Assembly (NCBI GenBank): GCA_015222755.1
Contig: JADFVX010000003.1
Location: 1 to 21,003 of the forward strand
Origin: Pseudomonadota bacterium
Lineage (GTDB): Bacteria > Desulfobacterota > JADFVX01
Direction of reading: 5' to 3'
Length of the DNA: 21,003 nucleotides
Both the position numbers and the translations under genes were made by a program. Numbering within the stretch: the stretch's first letter is position 1; each line of letters opens with the position of its first letter. Positions 1 to 6,362 of the stretch are shown one piece after another. The notes beneath the pieces were generated by a model, which saw only the letters and a list, made by a program, of their open reading frames with translations, did not search any database and had not been told where the DNA came from.

Positions 1-309
1 AACAGCCGTCCCCTTTATTCTTCCAATTCTTGAGTAAATATGGACAGCAACTGTTTAAATCACTAGCCTTGGTTCAAAACAAAAAAGCCCGTCGCAGTTT
101 ATCACTGCTTCGGGCTTTCAAAATCTTAAGCTTCCCCTTTGTAGTTCCTAATCATAACCCTTAAAGCCCCCCGTTAGAACCAGGCTTTTCCCGCAGAGCG
201 TGAGGCTCTAACGGGGTAAACCCCTTTTCCAAGGGCAACTCTATCGCAGATCTTACGGATTTACAAACACTTTCTTCCTTTCCGGGAGAAGGGCAAAGGC
301 TTTAATTTC
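1..309. other. Gene-free stretch with two hairpins
   Basis: I see no credible coding region here. It holds the orphan terminator at 76-118 and a second perfect hairpin, CCCCGTTAGA (169-178) with TCTAACGGGG (207-216). The GGGG of that second arm could alternatively pair with CCCC at 221-224 around a TAAA loop, and CCCTT/AAGGG (222-235) is a further small hairpin. Both main hairpins lie upstream of the glyA promoter, so they are not part of the predicted glyA leader. The first 16 bases read on the minus strand as AAAGGGGACGGCTGTT. Confidence 0.5.
76..118 (-). terminator. Hairpin terminator, orphan, strongest on the minus strand
   Basis: The arms AAAGCCCG (84-91) and CGGGCTTT (111-118) pair, and inside them GCAGT (94-98) pairs with ACTGC (104-108). 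Read leftward, the stem is followed by a T-run (TTTTTTGTTTT, 76-86). Read rightward the T-tract is only TTT. It therefore looks best as a minus-strand intrinsic terminator, yet no minus-strand gene is visible between it and glyA. It could instead end a plus-strand gene outside the window, or a small RNA. Confidence 0.6.
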
Positions 310-338
310 TTGATAATCATCTGGAGATATCCTATAAT
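310..338 (+). promoter_or_regulatory. Sigma-70 type promoter of glyA operon
   Basis: TTGATA (310-315), a 17-base spacer, and a perfect TATAAT (333-338). Transcription would start near 345 and give a leader of about 60 bases before the glyA ATG at 407. The ribosome binding site AAAGGTG (394-400) sits six bases before that ATG. Confidence 0.8.
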
Positions 339-406
339 CTTGGCCTCTTAAAGAAGCACATAAATCCATATAAAAACAGTTTGAAAATTACGGAAAGGTG
401 TAAAAA

Positions 407-1663
407 ATGTCCCTAATCAAAGAGTTCGACCCCGAAGTTTATAGCGCCATATCCAAAGAGACCAAAAGGCAGGAATTCCAGCTTGAGATGATAGCCTCGG
501 AAAACCTCGTCAGCGAAAGGGTTATGGAGGCCCAGGGCAGCCTGCTTACAAACAAGTATGCCGAAGGTTATCCCGGCAAACGCTACTACGGTGGCTGTGA
601 GTATGTAGATATAGTTGAAACCCTTGCCATCGAAAGGGCAAAGGAACTATTTGGTGCCGAGCATGTAAACGTTCAGCCACACTCCGGCTCCCAGGCAAAC
701 ATGGGGGTCTACTTTGCAGTACTTGAGCCCGGCGATACCATACTCGGAATGAACCTTGCCCACGGTGGGCACCTGACGCACGGAAGCTCTGTCAATTTCT
801 CGGGCCGTCTCTACAACGTAGTTCCCTACGGAGTCCGTGAAGACACTGAGCAGATAGACTACGACGAAGTTGAAAGGCTGGCAGTAGAGAACAAGCCTAA
901 GATGATAGTAGTAGGTGCAAGTGCCTACCCAAGAATACTGGACTTCAAGCGTTTCAGGGAGATTGCAGACAAGGTCGGCGCCTATGTGATGGTCGATATA
1001 GCCCACATTGCAGGGCTGGTAGCTACGGGCCTTCACCCAAACCCTGTTCCTTATGCAGAGTTCGTTACAACAACAACCCACAAGACACTGCGCGGCCCCC
1101 GTGGAGGCATGATAATGTGCCAGGAGCGTTTTGCCAAGGCTATCAACTCCCGCATCTTCCCCGGTATACAGGGCGGGCCTCTCATGCATGTCATAGCTGC
1201 AAAGGCCGTCGCTTTTAAAGAGGCGCTTACTCCGGAATTCAAGACTTACCAGCAGCAGGTTGTAAAGAACGCCGCCCACCTTGCCGATGCACTTACTGCG
1301 AAAGGTTTCAGGATCGTTTCGGGCGGTACGGACAACCACCTCATGCTTGTAGACCTGAGGGAAAAAGGTCTTACGGGAAAGGTTGCTGAAGAGGCGCTTG
1401 ACGATGCCGGCATGACTGTAAATAAAAACGGTATTCCATTTGACACAGAGAGCCCCTTCATTACAAGCGGTATCAGGATAGGAACCCCTGCTATAAGCAC
1501 AAGGGGTATGAAAGAGGCGGAGATGGATATTATCGCCGGTTTTATAGAGACCATTCTTGGTGATGTGGAAAATAAAGAACTACAACAGAAGATCAAAGCT
1601 GAGGTAAAGGCCCTTTGCCAGAAATTTCCCCTATACCCGGACAGGCTGGCAGCCTGCAGCTAG
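407..1663 (+). CDS. glyA: Serine hydroxymethyltransferase
   Basis: This cytoplasmic PLP enzyme interconverts serine and glycine and loads tetrahydrofolate with a one-carbon unit, giving the methylene-THF used by thymidylate and purine synthesis. The 418 residues match the usual bacterial length. Visible family marks are the N-terminal QLEMIASEN and the NKYAEGYPGKRYYGG substrate/tetramer region (about 49-63), VDIAHIAGL (197-204) and the PLP-lysine motif TTTTHK followed by TLRGPRGG, with the lysine at 226. The ATG has AAAGGTG six bases upstream and a strong promoter at 310-338. The last 49 bases overlap the apparent start of the dCMP deaminase gene, and nrdR follows that, so the three look like one transcript devoted to deoxynucleotide and folate metabolism. 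Identification is very secure. Confidence 0.98.
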   Translation: MSLIKEFDPEVYSAISKETKRQEFQLEMIASENLVSERVMEAQGSLLTNKYAEGYPGKRYYGGCEYVDIVETLAIERAKELFGAEHVNVQPHSGSQANMGVYFAVLEPGDTILGMNLAHGGHLTHGSSVNFSGRLYNVVPYGVREDTEQIDYDEVERLAVENKPKMIVVGASAYPRILDFKRFREIADKVGAYVMVDIAHIAGLVATGLHPNPVPYAEFVTTTTHKTLRGPRGGMIMCQERFAKAINSRIFPGIQGGPLMHVIAAKAVAFKEALTPEFKTYQQQVVKNAAHLADALTAKGFRIVSGGTDNHLMLVDLREKGLTGKVAEEALDDAGMTVNKNGIPFDTESPFITSGIRIGTPAISTRGMKEAEMDIIAGFIETILGDVENKELQQKIKAEVKALCQKFPLYPDRLAACS

Positions 1664-2109
1664 AGGGCCGTCCCGACTGGGATACCTACTTCATGGAGAT
1701 CGCAATGCTGGTCTCCAGAAGGTCTACCTGTCTGCGAAGGCAGGTGGGTGCCGTAGTCGCCAAGGATCGCAATATCCTCTCCACCGGCTACAACGGCGCA
1801 CCGGCAGGTATAACGCACTGCGAGGTTACGGGCTGCCTGCGCGATAAGCTCAATGTCCCCTCCGGTGAGCGCCATGAGCTATGCCGGGGCCTTCATGCCG
1901 AGCAGAATGCCATCATACAGGCAGCCTACCACGGCACATCCATAAAAGACTCCACACTATACTGCACAAACCTTCCATGTTCCATATGCTCCAAGATGAT
2001 AATAAATGCGGGTATAAAAAAGATCGTCTACAAGGATGGCTATATGGATAAGCTCGCCGAGGAGATGATAACAGAATCCGGTATAGAGATAGAAAGGCTT
2101 GAGCTATGA
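1615..2109 (+). CDS. dCMP deaminase (ComEB-like), start uncertain
   Basis: This is a zinc-dependent deaminase of the deoxycytidylate deaminase family, expected to turn dCMP into dUMP, the substrate of thymidylate synthase. The catalytic HAE (residues 94-96) and PCSIC (121-125) supply the zinc ligands and the proton-shuttle glutamate. STGYNGAPAG and the GERHELCRGLHAEQN block are typical of the family. No ATG precedes the conserved part, which begins near RPDWDTYFMEIA (residue 19). The given start is TTG at 1615, with GAGG ten bases upstream, and lies inside glyA in another frame. That leaves about 18 non-conserved residues translated from glyA DNA. CTG at 1654 or a non-canonical ATA/ATT codon are alternatives. 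The stop overlaps the nrdR ATG by four bases, so the two are translationally coupled. Function is secure; the N-terminus is not. Confidence 0.92.
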   Translation: MPEISPIPGQAGSLQLEGRPDWDTYFMEIAMLVSRRSTCLRRQVGAVVAKDRNILSTGYNGAPAGITHCEVTGCLRDKLNVPSGERHELCRGLHAEQNAIIQAAYHGTSIKDSTLYCTNLPCSICSKMIINAGIKKIVYKDGYMDKLAEEMITESGIEIERLEL

Positions 2110-2555
2110 AGTGCCCCTTTTGCAGTGATATGGAGAACAAGGTAGTCGATTCCCGCCTTACAAAAGAAGGTATGGAGATCAGGCGTCGTCGTGAATGCCA
2201 GTCCTGCGAAAAACGTTTTACCACCTACGAGAGGATAGAAGAGATACTTCCCATGGTGGTCAAGAAGGATGGCAGGCGTGAGCCCTTTGACAGGATAAAA
2301 ATACTTTCCGGTGTAAAAAAAGCCTGTGAAAAACGTCCCATCAGTATAATCCAGATGGAAGAGCTTGTAGATGATATCGAGCGTAATCTCCAGGACAGCG
2401 AGGCCAAAGAGATACACGTAGACAAGCTGGGCGAACAGCTTATGACGGCACTGCGCGAACTTGATGAGGTGGCCTACGTTCGTTTTGCCTCCGTATACCG
2501 TTCTTTCCGCGATATAAATGAATTCATGAGCGAGTTGAAGGGTCTGTTGAAGTAA
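2106..2555 (+). CDS. nrdR: Transcriptional repressor NrdR
   Basis: NrdR is a small zinc-ribbon and ATP-cone protein that senses ATP/dATP and represses ribonucleotide reductase genes. At 149 residues it has the normal length. The ribbon cysteines are C3, C6, C31 and C34, and the basic DNA-contacting stretch MEIRRRREC follows the first pair. The ATP-cone runs from about 48 to 138 (VVKKDGRREPFDRIKI onward). Its ATG overlaps the end of the dCMP deaminase gene by four bases. No ribonucleotide reductase gene is in the window, so its targets lie elsewhere. Pairing it with glyA and a dCMP deaminase puts dTTP precursor supply and RNR control on one transcript. A 136-base gap then a strong terminator follow. 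Confidence 0.97.
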   Translation: MKCPFCSDMENKVVDSRLTKEGMEIRRRRECQSCEKRFTTYERIEEILPMVVKKDGRREPFDRIKILSGVKKACEKRPISIIQMEELVDDIERNLQDSEAKEIHVDKLGEQLMTALRELDEVAYVRFASVYRSFRDINEFMSELKGLLK

Positions 2556-2690
2556 GGTGTAGCAAAGCTCAAGAAACGCCCTCCCCCTTACAGCTTCTAG
2601 CGTCTGCCTGCCAAGCCTTGTCTTCACCGATAAAGGACTTGATCTTTCCATAGAAGAAGAAAGTCATCATAGATAGCCTGCAGCAGCAAA

Positions 2691-2733
2691 ATATAGAAAG
2701 GGGGAGCCTTTGTCAGGCTCCCCCTTTCTATAT
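2691..2733. terminator. Bidirectional terminator between convergent operons
   Basis: A perfect 19-bp hairpin: arms 2691-2709 and 2715-2733 with a five-base loop (TTGTC). The GC-rich core is GGGGGAGCCT/AGGCTCCCCC, and both ends are A/T-rich (TATAGAAAG/CTTTCTATA), so it can work in both directions. It lies between the stop of nrdR and the stop of the cytochrome gene and would end both transcripts. Confidence 0.92.
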
Positions 2734-2751
2734 AATAAAACTTTGTACTGC

Positions 2752-3621
2752 CTAGTGCTTTGCAGCCGCACCGTGACCTGATGATGCATCATGAACCCCA
2801 TGTTCCTGCTCGTGGTCGGCATTCTTCATCCCCTTTGGTAGCTCAGGGGCAGGTTCAGGCAGGAGCTGGGCAAAACCTCTGTTGCCCGGTGCCTGTTGTA
2901 CATTGTGCGGATCGTGGCACTCCGTACATACCCACCAGCGCTTCTTGCCTCCAGGTACCCACATGCCTATACGCTTACCGTGGATACCGTCACGCCAGTC
3001 ACGGTATATCTGACCATGACATTTACCACAGAGCTTTTGCGGCTGGTTAAAGCTGATCTCATTGTCCATGTGGTCAATAAGTTTGTTACGGTTTGTTCGG
3101 TTATGGCAATTTAGGCACCATATAGCGCCTCTGCCGTGCCTCAGTGATGCAGGCTCGCCAGTCTCATCTTCAAACTTCTCAAGGTGCATTTCAGTAAGCA
3201 CCCTTGGTTTGTTGTTCTTGGGAACAGCAACAACCTCGGGATCGCCATGACACATATCAGCGCAGGGGAAAAGCCCTATAACTTCCATCAAATGGGTCTC
3301 TCTTGGTTTTACTACAGCCTCTTCGTGGGTGTAATCTGCCTCAACAGGCATCTCGCCCATAGCTTCCGTCCCGTCAAATGGATCGCCCCACCAAAGTACG
3401 CCTTTGGTAGTTGGGGAACACTTGATATTAGGCCAGCCCGTATCAACATCGGTCTGTTCCACTATGGTATAGCCTACAACCTCACCATCTTCATCAATCA
3501 TACCCCGGCTTTCGTAGCATACCAGCGGGTCTGCTTCTTCCTCCGCAAAGGCCACCCCGGATAGCAGCAGTGAAAGCGCTATAAAAGAGAATATACTTTT
3601 TATCATATTATTATTTTTCAT
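2752..3621 (-). CDS. Periplasmic multihaem cytochrome c (electron-transfer subunit)
   Basis: This 289-residue protein has a Sec signal peptide (hydrophobic run at about 7-22, likely cut after VAFA at 26). It has three CXXCH sites (C169-H173, C198-H202, C232-H236) and a fourth, unusual CX3CH site (CADMCH, 120-125). So it should carry three or four covalently bound haems in the periplasm. Two further cysteines (35, 68) could form a disulfide. The C-terminal tail is rich in proline then histidine. I chose the ATG at 3621 because AAAGGAG lies six bases upstream. An upstream in-frame start at 3657 would add 12 residues before the signal peptide. The gene overlaps the end of the NrfD-like gene by 11 bases and is last in a four-gene operon. 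It probably passes electrons between that membrane complex and another redox partner. I cannot name the family exactly. Confidence 0.88.
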   Translation of the reverse strand: MKNNNMIKSIFSFIALSLLLSGVAFAEEEADPLVCYESRGMIDEDGEVVGYTIVEQTDVDTGWPNIKCSPTTKGVLWWGDPFDGTEAMGEMPVEADYTHEEAVVKPRETHLMEVIGLFPCADMCHGDPEVVAVPKNNKPRVLTEMHLEKFEDETGEPASLRHGRGAIWCLNCHNRTNRNKLIDHMDNEISFNQPQKLCGKCHGQIYRDWRDGIHGKRIGMWVPGGKKRWWVCTECHDPHNVQQAPGNRGFAQLLPEPAPELPKGMKNADHEQEHGVHDASSGHGAAAKH

Positions 3622-4840
3622 ATTGCTCTCCTTTAACCTCTGAATATTTGACATCACCCAGCTGAATGCCTATAGCACCTTTGGCAAGGATGGTAAAAAT
3701 CGCAAGGCCAATAGCCCAGGCACCAAGAGAGTTACCTATCTCTATCCACGAAGGAGTGTATTCGGCAAATTCACCTATCGGGCTTGGTGTCATACCCGGA
3801 AGGACAAAGGCCATACCCTTTTCTATCCATATACCCACGAAGAGTATTGCGCATGTGTAGGGGAGAATGGCGTGATTCTTCCTCGTTCTCGGATTGATCA
3901 GCAATATAAACGCAATTATATTCATAGCAAGTGAGGCCCAGAAAAACCCTACAAGCCCCGAGAGACCATGCTTTCCAAAGAGGAGATACTTCAGTGAAAA
4001 GGAATGCTCCGTGCTCGGGTAGAGCTCGGTAACGATCTCGCAGAGTGTCAGAAAGAGCGATATGGAAAGACAGAAGGTGATGATTGTCGAGAGCATGTTA
4101 ATAGCCTCATCCTTTATCTCCAGCTTCGTATTCTTCCTGATGATAAAAAAGGCCAGGATGATGAAGGCAGGACCTGCCGAGAATGCCGTAACGATAAATT
4201 TGATGGGTACCATGGAGTGGAACCACATCGGCCTCGTTGGCATAGTATTGAGCAGAAAACCGGTAACGGTATGGATACTGAGTGCCCAAACTATAGATAC
4301 ATAAACAAGGGTCATGTAAAAGACTTTGTTCACTGGCTCACCTGTATATTTCTTATACATGTAGTAGAAGCCGCAGACCACGTTAAGTCCAAGATATACG
4401 TTAAGAACAATAACATCCCATGTGAGCATGGAATTCGGCCAGTTCAGGATGCCAATCACCGGCATAATATGCCATAGCCTATCAGGACGACCCATGTGGC
4501 TAAGTACAAAAAGTATGCACATAATAACAGCCGATATGGCAAGCATCTCTCCTATAATAACCACATCCTTGAGGGGCTTGTAGTTATAGACATAGGCCGG
4601 GAATACTATGGTAACAGCCGCCGCCGCCACACCCACAAGGAACACGAAGTTGGACATATACAGCCCCCAACTGACCTGGTCGTTCAGACCGGTTACAATC
4701 ATGCCCTGGGAGATCTGTGTATAGTTTCCGTAGGCCCAGATCATGATAAAAAAGCCAAGAAAAAGGAGCCAGGTATAAAACTTGCTGCCCCCTTTAAGGG
4801 CATAGCACAGAAAGTCTGTCGCAAAATTAACCATTTTCAT
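3611..4840 (-). CDS. NrfD/PsrC-like membrane subunit
   Basis: This is an integral membrane protein of 409 residues with about ten hydrophobic segments, roughly at 21-38, 64-85, 92-116, 138-162, 172-197, 214-234, 249-273, 293-317, 325-350 and 372-398. That fits the NrfD/polysulfide-reductase PsrC family, whose members exchange electrons with the quinone pool without binding haem. Segments such as VLSHMGRPDRLWH (about 113-125) resemble the family's quinone-side loop. AAGGGG lies seven bases before the ATG. It sits 11 bases after the ferredoxin-type gene and overlaps the cytochrome gene, so it should be the membrane anchor joining those two. By family knowledge it takes electrons from, or gives them to, menaquinone. 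The direction cannot be read from sequence. Confidence 0.9.
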   Translation of the reverse strand: MKMVNFATDFLCYALKGGSKFYTWLLFLGFFIMIWAYGNYTQISQGMIVTGLNDQVSWGLYMSNFVFLVGVAAAAVTIVFPAYVYNYKPLKDVVIIGEMLAISAVIMCILFVLSHMGRPDRLWHIMPVIGILNWPNSMLTWDVIVLNVYLGLNVVCGFYYMYKKYTGEPVNKVFYMTLVYVSIVWALSIHTVTGFLLNTMPTRPMWFHSMVPIKFIVTAFSAGPAFIILAFFIIRKNTKLEIKDEAINMLSTIITFCLSISLFLTLCEIVTELYPSTEHSFSLKYLLFGKHGLSGLVGFFWASLAMNIIAFILLINPRTRKNHAILPYTCAILFVGIWIEKGMAFVLPGMTPSPIGEFAEYTPSWIEIGNSLGAWAIGLAIFTILAKGAIGIQLGDVKYSEVKGEQYEK

Positions 4841-4851
4841 ATCGATACCCC

Positions 4852-5892
4852 TTAATCAACAAAGTAAAAGAATTTAGGATAGGTATTCATCTCCACCTTA
4901 AGCCTGAAGACACGCTTCCTGTCGAGAATCTTCCTGACCTCGCTGTTCGGATCAAGGAGGTTGCCGAACTTCCTTGCTCCAACGGGACAGACCTCTATGC
5001 AGGCCGTGTAGCGGCCCTTTCTGGATCTTTGCAGGCAGAAGTGACACTTCTCAACAACGCCCTTCATCCTCGGGCGGTTACCCATGTAGTGAGTCTTGGG
5101 GTTCATGTCTTCTGCGGGGAGGTTAGGCTTGCCCCAGTTGAAGCGCCTGGCCCAGTAAGGACATGCGCCCATACACATACGGCAGCCTATGCACCAGTTG
5201 TAATCGATAACGACTACGCCATCGGGATCCCTGTAGGTAGTTCTTACGGGGCAGACCTTTACACAAGGTGGCTTTTCACACTGATGGCACTGAATCGGGA
5301 AGTAGAATGCATCCTTTTCTGGTACCTTTTCAGGCTGGTAGTAGTGTTGTCCTTCCAGAAGAGTCCCAAGATTGGTATAGGCGTTACCTCCGACCTGTAC
5401 GCCGTGCTTAAAGTTTTTGTCATGAGGATAACCTTGATCCATCTTGTTCTGGTCAAAGGCGAAGTTTCCCTTTTCCATACGGATAACGCGTATCCACTGT
5501 ATCTCGGTGGCCTTGCCGTTTTCATCATGACGGGACTGGTTGTTCTCCTTCACACATGCGTGAACGCAGCGCCTGCATCCGATACACTTCTGAATATTAA
5601 GGGCATATCCGAAGAGGACACCGGGCATGGCCGGCTCTATACCGACGGTAACCTTCTTGCCGTACTCCTCTGAGTATCTTTTTTCAAGTCTTTCGGCAGA
5701 TTCTTTCTTTTCTTCGTCAGTCATGAGGCGGTAATTTTTCTGGAAATGTTCCGCCCATGTGGCCTTCGCTTCTGCATCATCAGATCCGGTCAGAAGGGCA
5801 GCCGCACCGGCAAGCGCACCCGCACCCTTGACGCTGGCATCTTTCAAAAATGCCCTGCGAGACTTCTTTTCTATTTTATTATCCTTCTCCAT
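4852..5892 (-). CDS. Tat-exported 4x[4Fe-4S] ferredoxin-type subunit (HybA/NrfC/DmsB-like)
   Basis: A 346-residue electron-transfer protein. The N-terminus has a twin-arginine signal (KSRRAFLKDAS, residues 10-20) and a hydrophobic alanine/leucine stretch to about 34, so it is exported folded. Sixteen cysteines fall into four ferredoxin motifs: CIGCRRCVHAC (103-113), CHQCEKPPCVKVC (202-214), CIGCRMCMGAC (234-244), and C283-X2-C286-X11-C298-X3-C302. This is the arrangement of DmsB, NrfC and HybA subunits that wire an NrfD partner to a redox enzyme. An insert of about 88 residues lies between the first two motifs. I start at the second ATG (5892) because AGGGAG directly abuts the first ATG (5898) but lies six bases from the second. 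There is a 19-base gap from the small Tat gene and 11 bases to the NrfD gene. No catalytic subunit is adjacent. Confidence 0.92.
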   Translation of the reverse strand: MEKDNKIEKKSRRAFLKDASVKGAGALAGAAALLTGSDDAEAKATWAEHFQKNYRLMTDEEKKESAERLEKRYSEEYGKKVTVGIEPAMPGVLFGYALNIQKCIGCRRCVHACVKENNQSRHDENGKATEIQWIRVIRMEKGNFAFDQNKMDQGYPHDKNFKHGVQVGGNAYTNLGTLLEGQHYYQPEKVPEKDAFYFPIQCHQCEKPPCVKVCPVRTTYRDPDGVVVIDYNWCIGCRMCMGACPYWARRFNWGKPNLPAEDMNPKTHYMGNRPRMKGVVEKCHFCLQRSRKGRYTACIEVCPVGARKFGNLLDPNSEVRKILDRKRVFRLKVEMNTYPKFFYFVD

Positions 5893-5911
5893 TGACATCT
5901 CCCTGGAAATG

Positions 5912-6169
5912 TTAAGCTTTGTCGTGTTTATAGCTGTCTACAAACATCTTAACCTGGCTGTTTTTTTCCGCCTGGCTCATCTCTACATACTGTCTTTCGC
6001 TTAGCGCACTGTCTCCCTTGCCCAGATATTGCTTGTCCGAACCCTTGGGATTTCCCTCAAAGGCAAGGTCGGCAACCTTCTTTGCAAGACCTGCCGTTGC
6101 AACAACAGCAGCACCACCGATTGCCGTATTTTTCAAAAAACGGCGGCGTGAGGCCTCTTTTCCTGTCAT
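5912..6169 (-). CDS. Small Tat-signal protein, first gene of redox operon
   Basis: An 85-residue protein led by a clear twin-arginine signal (SRRRFLKNTAIGG, residues 7-20) and a hydrophobic stretch to about 30. The mature part is only about 50 residues, charged, and has no cysteine or other cofactor motif. Near its end, YVEMSQAEKNSQ resembles YRLMTDEEKKES in the mature N-terminus of the adjacent ferredoxin-type protein. Small Tat-signal proteins are also known next to formate dehydrogenase genes, where their job is unclear. AGGAGG lies seven bases before the ATG and a strong promoter is about 80 bases upstream. It may be a minor subunit or an assembly/export helper of the complex; this is inference. 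Confidence 0.85.
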   Translation of the reverse strand: MTGKEASRRRFLKNTAIGGAAVVATAGLAKKVADLAFEGNPKGSDKQYLGKGDSALSERQYVEMSQAEKNSQVKMFVDSYKHDKA

Positions 6170-6197
6170 GCCCGTTCCTCCTATGCATTTTGTACAC

Positions 6198-6237
6198 CTC
6201 TACTGTAGAGATGCGACTTTTTGACTACAATATAGTC
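6198..6237 (-). promoter_or_regulatory. Two inverted repeats in the redox-operon leader
   Basis: CTCTAC-T-GTAGAG (6198-6210, arms of six with a one-base centre) and GACTA-CAATA-TAGTC (6223-6237, arms of five) lie between the predicted transcription start and the ribosome binding site. The first has the compact symmetry of a regulator site. Both could also form small RNA hairpins. I cannot match either to a known regulator. Confidence 0.4.
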
Positions 6238-6256
6238 CTTTAGTAGTAAAGAAGAG

Positions 6257-6286
6257 TTTATACCAGAAGATTTTGAGGCCTGTCAA
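6257..6286 (-). promoter_or_regulatory. Promoter of the redox operon
   Basis: On the minus strand a perfect TTGACA (6286-6281), an 18-base spacer and TATAAA (6262-6257). The predicted start is near 6250, leaving a leader of about 80 bases before the small Tat gene. The leader contains two inverted repeats, recorded separately. Confidence 0.8.
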
Positions 6287-6362
6287 GGACAATTGCTTCA
6301 CTAAAGGCCCGAAAGGGGCTGGATTTTTGTTTTTCGTCAAGGATAAGAGCTGAGATGAAAGG

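Noticed and set aside
169..216. Integron attC site
   Set aside because: The GTTRRRY-like and RYYYAAC-like ends are in the wrong order for an attC, and no integrase or cassette is present.
339..406. Riboswitch (ZTP, glycine or tetrahydrofolate type) in the glyA leader
   Set aside because: The predicted leader is only about 60 bases and lacks the conserved cores of these classes; the structured part lies upstream of the promoter.
647..1339. A 230-codon minus-strand open frame inside glyA
   Set aside because: It is fully antisense to a conserved enzyme, has no ribosome binding site of note, and no recognisable protein features.
2040..2651. A 203-codon minus-strand open frame across nrdR and the dCMP deaminase end
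   Set aside because: It runs antisense to two well-recognised genes, shows no family motif, and reads as low-complexity translation of their complement.
5029..5673. A 214-codon plus-strand open frame inside the ferredoxin-type gene
   Set aside because: It is antisense to four intact cysteine motifs; its own sequence has no domain and no promoter.
6303..6333. CCC-GAAA-GGG hairpin followed by TTTTTGTTTTT on the plus strand
   Set aside because: The tetraloop hairpin is only three strong pairs plus a mismatch, and there is no plus-strand gene to terminate. As a uvrA terminator on the minus strand its T-run is only TTT. I could not decide, so it is not listed as a feature.
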